Part shown: piece by piece, positions 9,130 to 20,633 of the stretch
Layout: each line of letters starts with the position of its first letter
Position numbering within the stretch: the stretch's first letter is position 1
NCBI GenBank assembly: GCA_948474755.1
Contig: CAOLHI010004251.1
Coordinates: 62,001 to 126,000 of the forward strand
Direction of reading: 5' to 3'
DNA length: 64,000 nt
From: Ctenosaura bakeri
Lineage: Eukaryota; Chordata; Lepidosauria; Squamata; Iguanidae
Program-made: the position numbers and the translations under genes
The notes under the pieces: generated by a model
The model's database searches: none
Told to the model about the DNA's origin: nothing
The model's input: the letters and a program-made list of their open reading frames with translations, nothing else

Positions 9130-9853
9130 GGTTTAGGGGTTATATATACAGTGCTTCCTCATTTACCATATTTACAGACAATAAGGCAGTGATTTAAATT
9201 TTTACTTCAGCTTACTTAAATGAAGGAGATTAGAGGTAGACAGCTGAACTGTCAGACCTTAATCTTTTGAACGGAATATTGTCATGGAAGAATAAATGTG
9301 CATCTGGCTGTTCTGTCATGCATGCAAATTTTAGAACAGTGTGCCAAGGAGACCTCCATAGAGTCTTTGAGAGCAATGCCAGTATTTGTGCAAGTTCAAG
9401 AAAACAATTTAATCTCATGGATCACTGCTATTACAATGGCTACAGTAGCATTAGAACAGACTGACCCTATCATTATATCTTCAACATCAAAGCAAACTCC
9501 ATTGCAGGAGCTATATGAAGGTCAGGAGGCTGTGTAACACTGTCAGGAGACAGTGTTGTACAGTTTATTTTAGAGGAAAACATTTGATGAAGAAAAAACA
9601 AGGATGGTGTGAGTAAATGCAATTTCATCCTTTATTACAACACAATAATTCAGTGTTATCTAAAAAGTACCAAATGAATGTTTACAAAGAATTGCATGGG
9701 AACATGGGGGCAGTTTGGTATTGAATATGTAATCAGTTTGGTTGGTGACCAAATACTGGCTACTGATGTGCAAGGACACCCCCACACTGCATGACAAGAC
9801 TCTATGTCTGAGGCAGAAAAAAAAAACCTAACAGATATAAGCGATTTTAATTA
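9130..9853. other. Unassigned stretch with a short open frame
   Basis: The plus frame at 9298-9537 is open for 79 codons (ends ..PLQELYEGQEAV), without similarity I can name. It could be a degraded internal part of the Gypsy-like element whose integrase relic lies at 10480-10850, but that is only positional inference. The remainder to 9853 shows nothing recognisable. Confidence 0.25.
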
Positions 9854-10355
9854 TAGTAGACCCTCCACATTCGCAAGAGTTAGGGCACAGAACCCTCATG
9901 AAAGTGGAAAAATACAAATAATGATTCCCCGCTACAGCTGCCCCTTCCCATTCCTTTGGCTCTGGCCCTAGCGTTGGGGGTAGGGGAGAAAAAAGACACA
10001 GTAAAGGGCTTGCTGGTACTTCCCCCTCAAAGGGAGAAGAGCACATTTCTTCCTTCTAGTTACTTCTAGAGGAGATACTGAAAAGGGAGGAGTAGGAGCA
10101 AAGAGAGCAACTGACCAATCAGCAGCAATTACACAGCAGAAAGTGCAGCCACATGGGAGAGAGGACACGCCTCCAGCAGTGAAAAGGGAGCTTTGTTCAC
10201 CCACAAAGAAAAAAAACATCCATTTTAAGTACAAGCCTAGCAAGCCTGGGGTGAAGAATGCAAGGGAATGAGAGGAAGAAAATGGGGGGGGGCAGGAACA
10301 TCTCTCGCAAATAAATTTGCAAAGGTCAAACCTATGAATCTAGAGGGAGGACTGT
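9854..10355. mobile_element. Tigger-like (TcMar) non-autonomous element
   Basis: The left end TAGTAGACCCTCCACATTCG is complemented by the right end GAATCTAGAGGGAGGACTGTA, with TA at both borders. The AACCCTCATGAAAGTGGAAA block near the left end is shared with the copy at 15700-16130. No transposase frame is present. A mariner/Tigger-type MITE fits the TA duplication and CCCTCC termini. Confidence 0.65.
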
Positions 10356-10479
10356 AAAGTACTACCAAAGAGCCATCTGAGCTGACTTCAGTTGATTTCC
10401 AATATTTCAACAGGTAGTTATGGATTATTTTACATGGTTTCCTCATGTTTTACCTTCTTGGAACACATCAGACTGAACA

Positions 10480-10850
10480 GCAGCTGACAGAATGTTTTAA
10501 CAATTTCATTTTGAAGTTCAGCCCCCCAAACTTACTTGATGATAAAGGTATTGAATTTGAAAAACAGTTGTTTATATGCTGAAAGAATACCGTTTAGTAA
10601 TTGGAACAGGAATCTCTTACCATCCTGAAGCAAATGGACATGTGGAACTATTTAACAGAACTTAAGGATGTTAACAACTCTTCCAGAAGAGGGTAGGAAA
10701 GGGGAAATAGATGTTTTAAACAAGTGGGCTTAAATTTCTAGTTGTACCCCTCATGATGCCATTGGACTTTCCTTTTTATATGGTCGGATTGCGTAATTGC
10801 CCACAGATCTTCTGTTTGGTCTATTATCAACTAAAAAAGTATGGTATCAT
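10480..10850 (+). pseudogene. Gypsy-type integrase relic
   Basis: Plus-strand reading in shifting frames gives DDKGIEFEK, SYHPEANGHVELFNRT (followed by a stop) and, later, the equivalent of a TPHDA..S.F.L.FGR segment. These are the second aspartate and the YHP(E)xNGxxERxNRT block of the Gypsy/retroviral integrase core, followed by its C-terminal neighbourhood. Many stops and frameshifts make it inactive. No LTR is seen nearby. Confidence 0.7.
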
Positions 10851-10851
10851 A

Positions 10852-10947
10852 GGCCATTCGGCCCCTCCCTAAACTGCAAACCCCAGGATTCCATAGGATG
10901 TTGAAAGTGGAATAATAGCACTATAATAGTCTAGTGTGGAAATGGCC
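10852..10947. mobile_element. Palindromic MITE, copy 2 (left arm deleted)
   Basis: Starts AGGCCATTC, then jumps to the centre GGCCCCTCCCTAAACTGCAA. It continues through the complete right arm to GTGTGGAAATGGCC, followed by TAA. The left arm is almost wholly lost. Confidence 0.8.
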
Positions 10948-11141
10948 TAAGATGCCTTTTGAAAACAGGATTTATTCACAATGTGAATGGGAATATAATG
11001 GCATGTATTATCTTATTTGTTTTAGAATTAAAAGTGCTAATATAAACCTTAATGACCTAACAAGCATATAATTAGATGTGGTATCTAAATGCATTCTCAA
11101 GTTCTAAGAATTATATATAGGGATTCCTAGCGAGCAGATGA

Positions 11142-11377
11142 CAGCCAGAGTGGGGTAGTGGTTTGAATGCTGGACTAGGGCTCTGGAGACCAGGGTACAA
11201 ATCACTGCTTAGCCATGGAAACCCACTAGGTGACCTTGGGCAAGTCACACTATCTCAGCTTCAGAGGAAGACAAAAGCAAATCCCCTCTGAAGAAACCTT
11301 GCCAAGAAAACTCTGTGATAGGTGCACCTGTGGGTTGCTGTAAGTTGGAAATAACTTGAAGGCAGACAACAACAACA
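11142..11377 (+). mobile_element. Sauria-type SINE (tRNA head, BovB-like tail), near full length
   Basis: The head CAGCCAGAGTGGGGTAGTGG carries an A-box-like segment. It is followed by CTCTGGAGACCAGGGTACAA, the central CCATGGAAACCCACTAGGTG ACCTTGGGCAAGTCAC, and the tail TGTAAGTTGGAAATAACTTG AAGGCAGACAACAACAACA. The tail resembles the 3' end of BovB/RTE LINEs, which presumably supplied the transposition machinery. This is the best-preserved copy in the window. Confidence 0.85.
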
Positions 11378-12017
11378 GTGATCATGTATTAGCATTTTTG
11401 TTCTATGCTTTATTCTAGTAGATTATCATAAAGTACCTTTCATTTGCCAGCTATATGCAGAGATTTTCAGACTGTAACTACTGACCTTATCACCTGCATC
11501 TTCTGGTGGAAGTAAAGATTCTTGTGGACCAGGCAGATAATGATGCCTTTTCTAACAGTTCTCTTTTCAGAAGAGTACAGAGGTGATGTCAGGACTGAGG
11601 GAGGACTGAATGAGGTTGTGAATCCAGAGTCAAGAAATCTGTATTGTGTTTATATGGGTACTGATCACAGTGCCATTCAAGTCTTTATCATTAGAATATC
11701 TGGACTTTGGGTAAACTGATGACTTCTACTGTTCTGCTATTGACTTTAATGGGAGTGTGACTACAAAAATAATCACAAAGCAGAACATTTGCAAGGTGAA
11801 AACATTTCTGTTCCCTTGCTGATTCTGCAGACCTACTTCATATATAAGTAAATGTCCCCTTTGCTCAATAACAGCATGGTTTGTGCTTTCCCAATAGAAT
11901 TTTAATAAGTGAAAATGAGTAATTACAATCTTCCCTATTCTGACAGGTTCCCATCAACAAATCAGGCACTGGGAGAAATTTGCTATGGAGAGTATGGCTG
12001 TAATAATCTTTGTTCTG
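11378..12017. other. No recognised feature
   Basis: AT-rich unique-looking sequence. Short open frames (such as 11522-11719) show no recognisable family, splice context or codon bias. Confidence 0.5.
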
Positions 12018-12093
12018 AATTGCAAATCCCAGGATTCCATAGTATGTTGAAAGTGGAATAATAGCACTATAACAGTGTAGTGCGGAAATGGCC
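12018..12093. mobile_element. Palindromic MITE, copy 3 (right arm only)
   Basis: Begins near AATTGCAAATCCCAGGATTC and runs through TGTTGAAAGTGGAATAATAG to GTGCGGAAATGGCC, followed by TTA. The left half is missing. Confidence 0.8.
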
Positions 12094-12895
12094 TTAGTAA
12101 TGGAGGATCAATCTTCTTTGTTCATATTACCTCATGAAAGTGTCGTATTTACTGATGATAACAATCATCCCATTTCTGCAAAAGTAGAAGAGGAAACAGA
12201 AGGGAAAAAAATCCACCCCCAATATGTAGTTCAGACCCCCAATTCAGCAATCTGGAAAATTGTTTACTTTTCCTTATACTAATTCAGAGCCAATTGGTTT
12301 CTGAAGCAAACATTTCAAAACTTTTGCTTCCCACTGACTATCACTGAAAATACAAAAATGGATATATAATAAGGGTCACACTGCTGATTATATTTTTTGC
12401 AATTTATGATCAATTTCCCATTCTGGTGACAGACAGTTTGGTTTGGAAGCAGTGGCCAAAACAGCAATTAAATTTAATTGGCTTTTCTGAACCTGCAGAT
12501 GGTTCCCAGTCCCTGAAATTTCATGTAGGAACAATTTTAAAGAAAGAAGTTTTAATCAAGAGAAATCTCTCACCCCCAGCATTGGCAGTAACAATCACCT
12601 CCTATCACCAGGTCAATAACAAGTTAGCCAAGGGCATATAACTGTAACAACCAAAATTATTTATTTTTTTTAAAGCATGTTCATTGGGACCTGCAAACAC
12701 AGAGGAAGTGGACAGTGGACAGTACAGCCTGCTGTGGAGCACAACTAATCACTGCAGATACAACTTGATATTGGGAGAGCTGATCTTTCTGTGATGAAAG
12801 ACACAATCTTGTGCCTTGAGGTTTCAGTATTCACTTTTGTGAGGTAGCATAGAAACCTGGGTTTGGGGCTTCAAACAGCCTATAAATAGCATGAA

Positions 12896-12957
12896 TGTTT
12901 GGCAGAGGTTTGGAGGAGATATGACATGTTTGGCAGAGGTTTGGAGGAGATATGACA
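12896..12957 (+). repeat. Perfect 31-bp direct tandem duplication
   Basis: The 31-bp unit beginning TGTTTGGCAGAGGTTTGGAG occurs twice head to tail with no mismatch, which suggests a recent duplication. The surrounding sequence (12100-13590) shows no other recognised feature. Confidence 0.95.
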
Positions 12958-13589
12958 TGTGCATCAGGTATGTGTGTGCTTATCATTAGTGCAGCTCCCT
13001 GGTATAACATTTTTCTCTTTGTTTTAATTGGACACATTTTTCAGCCATAATAGTGCTTTATAATACAGGTGGAGGGCTACACACCTTCAGATTTTTCTTA
13101 AGGATAGGAGAATCAATCTATTTTTGTTACTTGATGGAAGTGGGTGCACTATTCAGGAATATGTGCCCATTTGTTAGTTCTCAAAGTGGACGTACAAGTG
13201 ACCTACAATACTATCTTCTCCCTTCTGAGAATGGTGTAAAGGGGAAACAGGCATAAACAAGATGCCCAGCGCATCTTCAATTCATGCATTTCTTCTGTAG
13301 AAGAATTACACAAATTCTCCCTTTACATTTAAGAGTTATGAAAATTAGAAAAACAAAACTCAACCTGCTAGCAACTGTATTTTCACTGGAAAATGAGATC
13401 ATTCTTTCCTCAGGGATCTTTTTTTCTGGGTGCAGGCAATGGGCTCTTTTAATTGCTTTTGCCCTATATAAGGGAGGAACAAAATATAACTGCTAGCATT
13501 AATATGCCAAATATTTGCTGTTTGAAAACATCAAATGGAGGCATGCATTTGAAATAAACCCTTTATCCAATAAGGATTTAAAGGCTACT

Positions 13590-13720
13590 GTACATGCTCA
13601 CTTTTACCTAAGAGTAAGTTCCATGGAACTTAGTGGCCCCTATTTCTGAGCAGCCTCGTTATATAGGATTGCCGACTTAACTAGCACATTTCTATTGAAG
13701 TCAGCCTGGCCTCATAGTGT
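13590..13720. repeat. Old interspersed repeat fragment (class uncertain)
   Basis: ACATGCTCACTTTTACCTAA GAGTAAGTTCCATGGAACTT, followed by a TATAGGATTGC block, resembles a widely scattered reptile repeat with TACTCAGAAGTAAGTCCC and ATAGGATTGCAGCC motifs. The recall is weak and the boundaries are approximate. A (TA)n tract lies at 13874-13888. Confidence 0.35.
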
Positions 13721-14343
13721 TAAAGACTACATTCAAAGGACAAGAACTAGCCCAGGTAATGTAATTTTAGTTTGTATTAACAGTGAGTAATTAAATATTC
13801 AAAATACAATTACAGCTTAATTTCTGTGTGCCTGCAACGTAATGGCAATGCCTCCCTAACATTAAAAAGCCAGATATATATATATATAAAAAGCAAAAGA
13901 TACAATTAAAATCAATCAAGGCATACTTTTTGATTAATTTAGTGCCTCCTCCACAAATGCTATTTTCTGTCTTTACTTTCCTTAATGTTACGAGTACAAA
14001 GTTTCCCTATCCCAACCAGTCCTGTAAGCATGTGTGACAATAGTTCTGCGAAGCCACCCATGCAAGTGCCAGAACCGTACAGCCCAAAATGGTGGGGCAA
14101 GCTGCTTTCCCTGTTCAGACCACAAGCCACCTGGGCCAGAACTGAAAGCCCAGCATTAGCCCTTTTTAGAAGGCCATCTCTGTGCACTGACTAAACAGAT
14201 GGAGGAGGAGTGGGACAATGCTGGTCCCTTCCTCAAACTGTGTGCACTGTTGGCCCACCTCTAATATCTCTAATATCTGATGCAGTGTCTGACAAGAGCT
14301 GCCTATAGTGTATGCATCCCTCTCTCTCTCTTTTGCTATCTCT

Positions 14344-14748
14344 GGCCCTTTCTGCATGATGACACTCTTCCGTATTGTGATGCTGCAAATCCAGGTCAGA
14401 AGGAAGCACATCAGCAGCACTCCCCTCCACACCTGCTTGCTCCCTGTGGAAGGGAGTGGGATAGCCCCGTCCCTTCCTTTCGCAGCGCAGCCAGGCACTT
14501 GCCATTGCTGCACTGGGGCAGGAGGCGTAGCAAACGCGCAGCCACAGCTTCCGAACGAGGATAAGTACAGGAGTGCTGTGCGATGGGAGGTGAAAAACAA
14601 ATTTTATCCATTTTTCAAATACCATGCGAGTGCAAAGCTTCACAATGGGATGACAGCAGGCTGGTGACAACATCATGCAGAAGTACAACCTGTCAACTGC
14701 TGCCATGCCATGGCAGAAGCGGTTCAGTGACATTGTGCGGAAATGGCC
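14344..14748. mobile_element. 405-bp Harbinger-like MITE, third type
   Basis: Termini GGCCCTTTCTGCATGATG and CATTGTGCGGAAATGGCC are flanked by TCT on both sides (14341-14343 and 14749-14751). Subterminal complementarity continues (GATGACACTC.. against GTGACATTG). The interior is GC-rich. The long open frames on both strands, including one of 180 codons on the minus strand, show no protein family and I read them as non-coding. Confidence 0.7.
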
Positions 14749-15699
14749 TCTGTCTCTCAGATACACGCTCTCCACATGATCAGGAATCCAGGGAGCAGTC
14801 GTATATAGCTAGCCTCCCCCTTTATGAAACTGCACCAACAAGAAAACATTGGGAGGGGGCCAGCAGGGAGCACAATGTCAGGGACAAAGCCCACAAACGC
14901 TCTCCTGTTCTTCCTGCACATGTTTAATCTGTGATGGGTTTTTGCATCTGCCATTTTTTAAACAGGCATCTTGCTCAGTATTTTAAGTAGCCAAGTGTGA
15001 AAACAGGGATACCTGAATTAACAAAGCCTCTGCCAAAGAAACTCCTTTTTTACAAATCTCTTTATAACCCTAGTTCCCCCCGTTCTCTATTTAACCAGAG
15101 TTTTTTTTAGCAGCATCAGCACTGAGAGGATGGTGAAGGAGGGCTGGAGAAACAGATTTTGGTGTTAGATTGCTGCAGTATATCTGCAGTAAACTGTACA
15201 ATAAATAAAGCGTGAGCTGGGAAAAAGCAGGATTGTATTCTAGTTGTTCCTACTCTAGCTGCCTGCATCTGCATCCAACATGCAAGTGTGAGCATCCAAA
15301 TGATAGGACCAGGTCTCCGCCATCATCATGGTTCTTTCCAGCCACTGAGTCATATGATGAGGGGCAAAGGGGAGGTGGCAAAGACACAGGAACTAGAAGA
15401 AAATACACAGGGTGTAGGAAGGCACTGGAAAACTGAAACAGATGTCACAGACCCTGAAGATTAGCCTCACATGCTTTGCATGTGGTTTGAAAGGATACAT
15501 ATACACAGGGACTTTTCTGTGATGGAATGCTCTGGGACTGAGGCCTGGGAGCTGAGCAAAGAGTGAGGGCTCTCAGGGGTGGGAGATGTGGCCTCTTGTG
15601 GACACAGGATGTGGTAGAAGGAAAACCTTGGTACACAACAGCTGAGATAATGCTCGTATGTTGCATCAATAAGAATGCCAAGGCTTATGACTTGGGCCA
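14749..15699. other. No recognised feature
   Basis: Mixed-composition sequence with short open frames only. I see no domain, repeat family or RNA gene. Confidence 0.45.
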
Positions 15700-16130
15700 A
15701 ACTGGTTTTAGTCATCCCTCCACAGTCACTAGTTAGAGGCACAGGACCCCTGTGAAAGTGGAAAACCTGTGAATAAATCTAAGACCTCCCAAATCATATT
15801 TAACACAAACACATACAAAAAAGTATGATCACCATATTCAACCCACTGTTGAACATGGTGATCCTTTGAGGCATCAGGATTCCTTTGAGGTCACAGGGTT
15901 CCTTCACAAGGCAGAAGTGGGTGGCCAGTGGGGCTTCCTGCCATCACCACTGCTGCCCCACACCATTTTTAAGAGGGACTTATAAGCCTCGTTTGCAGTT
16001 TCTCAGTCTCACAAGGCTTGCAGTCCCTATTAAAAACCAACATCAGGAGGCAGCAAAGGTGACAGCAAGTAACCTGTGAATAATCAAATCTGCAAAAGTG
16101 AAACCTGCAAATGTAGAAGGCTTACTGCAT
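15700..16130. mobile_element. Tigger-like non-autonomous element, second copy
   Basis: The left end CATCCCTCCACAGTCACTAG then GAAAGTGGAAAACCTGTGAA parallels 9854-10355. The right end CCTGCAAATGTAGAAGGCTTACTG is roughly complementary to the left end. Boundaries are approximate to about 10 bases. There is no transposase. Confidence 0.5.
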
Positions 16131-16499
16131 AGGAAGCCATAAAGAAAGTCTGGAGATAGAGTCTCTTGGCATTATCTTTCCTTGGTGGTGTGATGGAAGA
16201 CTCCTGTAAGGCTATGCGATAATAGCAGTGCTGCTGGTAGGGTCTCCCATGTCAGATGGGCTTTTGGTGAGAAGCTAGACGAAATGTGCCAAACAGCTAT
16301 CGGGCGGCAGCAGCAATAGCGCATGGAGGATCTCGCAGAGACAACAGCAGTGCACCATAGCTAACACTTGCTAGGACTGCACAGAAGGAAATATGGTAAA
16401 TACCTTTTGAATCTCTTTTTCTATGAAAATTCTATTATGAGACAATCCAAAATGAAACAAGAGCTGAGACTCTCAGGTCAGAAGGCACTCAACAAGTAC

Positions 16500-17445
16500 T
16501 GGGGCAGAGTAGAGGACATATATGAGTAACCCTGTGGCTAATGATGCAACTGGACTCAAGCTGAAAGGACGTTCAGTTGCTGACATGCTCAGAAATGAAA
16601 GGAAAGTCCAAAGCTGCACAACACATATTATAGGAACATGGAATGTGAGAGACAAGAATCTGGGGAAGCTAGACATTATAAAACAAGAGAGAGAACCTGT
16701 AAACATAGCAATACTTGGGGTCAGCAAGCTAAAGTGGACAGTAATGGGACATTTTGAGTCAGATATTTGCACAGTGTTTTACTCAGGAAATGAAAATCTA
16801 AGAAGAAATGGCATGACATTATTAGTGAGGAGAGATGCAACAAAAGCAAGCAAAGGATATAAAGTGTACCCTCCATATATGCAGGGGTTCCATTCTAGGA
16901 ACCCCTGCGTAAAACCAAAAACTGTGAATGCTTGCATCTTATTATATTCAACGGACATGTGTGTGCGCCCACAGCAGTGGATCCATGCAGATGTTGCATC
17001 CATTGAATATAATGGGAGGTGATGCTTCATGCAACCTCTCATTTGCAAGTGCAGAGGTTGCAGCAAGTGAAAGCCAATTGTAGTGCAAAGTCTGACTGAA
17101 TAATGTCAACAAGACTTCAGGGGAAATTCATCAATATAATGTTATGCTCCATCTACAGAAGCTGAAGAAGAAGAAACTGAAAGATTCTATGCTGAAGTCC
17201 AGGAGGAAACTGACCACACACCCAAACAAGACTTGTTGTTAATAACAGGTGACTGGAATGTAAAATCAGGAAATGGAAGAATCAAAGACTGTGGGAAAAT
17301 TTGGCCTAGGATAAAGAAAAGAAGCAGGAGAGTGATGGACTGCATTCTGCAAGGCCAACAGTACATTCATCACAAATACATTCTTCAAGATCCCAAAGAA
17401 TCTGTTACTGCATTTGTAGCCCAGATTTGGGGGTGCTAGATATCA
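16500..17445 (+). pseudogene. RTE/BovB LINE relic, endonuclease part
   Basis: The plus strand encodes IIGTWNVRDKNLGKLDIIKQ, VSKLKWTVMGHFE and NENLRRNGMTLLVRRDA, matching the start of the apurinic endonuclease domain of BovB/RTE elements (WNVRS.N.GKLD and ISELKWTGMGEF in the family). After a MITE-like insertion at 16868-17082 it resumes with YAPSTEAEEE-like sequence and TGDWNVKSGN, the GDWNAK catalytic block. It fades by about 17410, so the RT is absent. Closely similar sequence occurs at 59160-59700. Confidence 0.8.
16868..17082 (+). mobile_element. Small Tigger-like MITE inserted in the RTE relic
   Basis: Comparison with the second RTE relic (about 59335-59370) shows extra sequence here, from CCCTCCATATATGCAGGGGT to GCAGCAAGTGAAAGCCAATT, bordered by TGTA on both sides. 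A CAGGGGTTCC..GGAACCCCTG palindrome lies near its left end. A related copy lies in the opposite orientation at 44377-44557. Confidence 0.65.
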
Positions 17446-18062
17446 TTTTGATACCAATAATTTGGCTCTCTTCCACCACCCCCTCCACGTGTTTGCGAGG
17501 CCCCCAGACAAGCACAGAACTAGGCTCGGCCAGGGTGCCCGGGGGTGATGGTCAGGTCCGGGGGTCGTCCCAGTTTTCTGGAGCTTCCAACTTGTAGCTT
17601 AATTTTGCAGGAGACTGACATTGCTAGTAGCCAATGTACATAATGAATGCAAATTACTGGCACAAAGCTTAAAGGGAGTCAGGTATGGGACTGAAAAACC
17701 AGTTTTTCGGGGATGCTGGGAGCAGCTGTTAACAGCAGAAAGTGCCAGGGCAGAGCTTCTAACCATGGGAGGGTGCAGGGGTGACTGCAACAGACCTTGG
17801 TCACCCTAAGGTGGTGGTTGGTTTGACCAGACCTCAGGAGAAGTCGGCCCTCCAGTCACGTTGTACCTCTGCGCTAGATCAGCCCTGCAAAGCTCGGGGA
17901 TAAGATGGATCACACAAGCAGGGCGCTTTGTTTCGAACAATCACACCTGCTGAAGCCCCGTTTGCAATGGCAGCGGTACACACGTGCTCAGACTGACCTA
18001 GGTTAGGCTCTGGCCTTTTTTTTTTTTTTTTGGCTCTCTGCCTGGCGGCAGATGCTCCCAAA

Positions 18063-18278
18063 ATGGTGAGAAAGACAGAATCAACCAAACCCGAGGCAAG
18101 CGTGGGTTATGCTTGCTCGTTGCCAGAGCGGACGCTGACTCTCTCAGTGATTGATCAGGATGGTTGGGCATACGTATGCAAATACTCTATCAGCACATGC
18201 AAACTAGACACAATGCACTGGGGCCGGCGTCCAGCCAATTGTGTGGATCTCTTACCCTTATGGGGCGTCAGAGACTAG
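18063..18278 (+). CDS. Short unassigned open frame on the opposite strand
   Basis: A 72-codon frame from ATG 18063 (MVRKTESTKPEASVGYACSL..). It is cysteine- and tryptophan-containing and lacks low complexity. No family is recognised. It runs opposite to the gag-like frames and just follows a poly-T run (18019-18034). It may be chance. Confidence 0.15.
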   Translation: MVRKTESTKPEASVGYACSLPERTLTLSVIDQDGWAYVCKYSISTCKLDTMHWGRRPANCVDLLPLWGVRD

Positions 18279-18777
18279 ATCTACATTTGTGAATCCAAGG
18301 CCGAATTAAGTGATAAGCGAGGTAGCGGCTCTAATTGTTCTCACCCTAACAATCAAAGCTCGCAAACGGAATGAGGAGAAAGGTCTCTAAGTGGTGGGGG
18401 CCATTCTGGGCAGTAGACCGGGAGTCCAGAGTCAGACCTGGTTCTTCTGAGAGGGTCGTGAGACCCCCGTCGTCTTGCCCTTTTCCCCAGGATGCCATTG
18501 CACAAGGCAATCCCTCAGCGTGAGAGAGCGCCGGCGTCTCGATCTGACTCGTGCCCCTTCCTCAGGGCATCAGGGCTGACTCTGAAGGCCCGATCTACCT
18601 CAGAGGACAGGAGGACCTCGGGACAACCATCCCGTAGGCCTTCCCCCCAAAACAGTGAAAAGAAAGGAATAACTATTTCTATACTACAAATTCCAAAGCA
18701 AGCAGACCTATGTATATGGCGGGACTATTTACAATACCTGGGGATTCGGAGGGGTCACCACTCCGCCTCGATCCCCT

Positions 18778-19791
18778 TCAAATAATGGCCATTGTCAAAC
18801 GCCTCATAAATGGAGACAAATGTCTCAGACAAATTAACAGTTGGCAATTCAGGGAAGTCTGCCACACCACAGGGCTAACACTGGGTCTTTGGGCACTGGG
18901 ATCTTCCGGCTCTGGGATTGCCACAGAAGCGGGATCAACCGGCTGACCTTTCCACTCCTTCAACTTAAAGTGGAGGCTGGCATCTAATCCAAGTGCCTCC
19001 TGAAGCATCGCATGTTGTGGCAGGATGGTGATCGAGACAGAACCAAGAACTGTCTTGGCCCCTCTCAAGATCACTAGTGTAAAAAGGCATTGGGTGCCAC
19101 TAAATGTGAATATAAGCTGGCACCAGAATAACTTTGCGGAGGGGAAGGTAGTAGCCCTGTCTGCCTCCGTGTAGCATTTGGGGCCTACAGTGGTTGAAAT
19201 CTCCCCTGATGGACTGCAGCAAAGGGGAGCATGTGGCGTCACGTCAGGGTGTGCCAGGGTGAGTGCCTGTGCTAGCCCATGCTCTGGCTGGGCAGGAGTC
19301 TCTCGCTGCTTGAATCTGCAGTCCCACAGGAAATTCCCTTGAAACAAGGCATGGAGAGGGTGGACCCTTCCTGCCAAGGCTTCAAGAAAATTCCAGGAGA
19401 AACTGCAGGTTTCGAACTGGGGGCTCAGAGAGGGAACAATGGCGAGCTTTGGAAGCTTGGGGCTGGCTTCCACTTGCTGTGAGTTCTCCTTTTCCTGGCT
19501 CTCACACATGCTGGCAATGTCCTGTGTTTTGTCAAATTTGGTGGGGGCTTCCTCCTGAACCTTAGCCTGGTGCGATCCTTCTTGGTGCTCTGAAAGCACC
19601 ACTATCTCCGAGGTGGTTGGATTCACACTCGGGGCTGAGTCAACGAGAGGTGCAATCTGCCTGGCTCTAGAGCGCACTGAGCGCTTGTGTCCTTTGAAGG
19701 ACTGAGATTGGGTCCCCCTCCCGCCATACCTGGTCAAGCGGATAGCGTCTGGGGTGGGCTCACCCTGTCTTGTCAGGTTAGGGAGCAGCAC
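18778..19791 (-). pseudogene. 337-codon open frame in the unassigned retroelement block
   Basis: This is the longest uninterrupted frame in the window. The first third is basic and polar (RSVRSRARQIAPLVDSAP), then acidic and glutamine-rich, which is consistent with a nucleocapsid- or linker-like stretch. The C-terminal half is more hydrophobic (FTFSGTQCLFTLVILRGAKT, then LGLDASLHFKLKEWKGQPVD) and could be a diverged folded domain. A retropepsin D(T/S)G motif is absent. Reading upstream through 20900-19800 is broken by stops, so the start at 19791 is only the first available ATG. Function is unknown, and origin in a mobile element is favoured by context. Confidence 0.35.
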
Positions 19792-20587
19792 TTTTGGCGC
19801 TGCTCCAGGAGTCTGCAGGAGGGGTGGCAGGGATCTTTTCCCTATCGGTCCTAGTGTCTGCCTTCACCCTAGATCTACCCCATCTGTTGGGCTTCAGTTG
19901 AGCCAGAACTCTCTGGGGGAGATCCCAGGACCGAGGACACCCCTATCCTGAGAGCTCTAAATCAGGGTAATATCCAGCTGGAGGAGGACCGTCGGTCACT
20001 GCATTCACAGGCTGGCTATTTCACAGCAGTAGATGCCTATCTAGCACATCAAGGAGCTCGATCGTGGGTCTCCCATCGAACTGGCTCATGTCCAGTCTGA
20101 GTCTCCTCAAAATTCTCCAGATCTGTACTCTATCAGATGAGTAGGTCTGGGCAGTCTGGTCAAAGCCCTTGGACGTCTCCCTGGGAGTATTACTGTCCAG
20201 GACAGGCTTGGGAGCCTGGGGCTGAGATGCGGAGTTCCCTGCCTTGCTTGGGGGACCTCGGGACTCTCTGGATTGCCACTGCCTATTGTCCTACCTGGGA
20301 GGAGGGAGCAAACTCCAGTTCCCCTTCGGGACTGAATTCGGCGCTGTCTTATGATGTTGGGAATGGGGCCCATAATTGGAGGAAGTCACCTCTGATATGG
20401 GTTCCCAGTTCCCGGGGTCTCTCTTGAAGGGCTTAGTGGGAGGTTTAGAGAACCAGATTCTTGGAGCAGGTCAGAGACCCGCCAGAGGTTGTTCCCAAAT
20501 TCTTCCCAGTTGGTGGTGGCTGGATCCACCAAACCGAGAGCCATTTGGTCTCGTGATTAAGACCTCCATAAAGGAGCATCTTAAACT

Positions 20588-20633
20588 TGAGATGATCAAA
20601 GTCATATCCATGAGATGATCAAAGTCATATCCA
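20588..20633 (+). repeat. Perfect 23-bp tandem duplication
   Basis: The unit TGAGATGATCAAAGTCATATCCA occurs twice in succession (20588-20610 and 20611-20633) without mismatch, inside the broken gag-like region. Confidence 0.9.

Noticed and set aside
14233..14775. A 180-codon minus frame with overlapping plus frames as a possible host gene
   Set aside because: The frames span and depend on a GC-rich inverted-repeat element (14344-14748, TCT borders). There is no protein family, no splice logic, and frames are open on both strands.
16522..17022. A 166-codon plus frame as a novel protein
   Set aside because: It matches the RTE/BovB endonuclease start, and its last third is translated MITE sequence.
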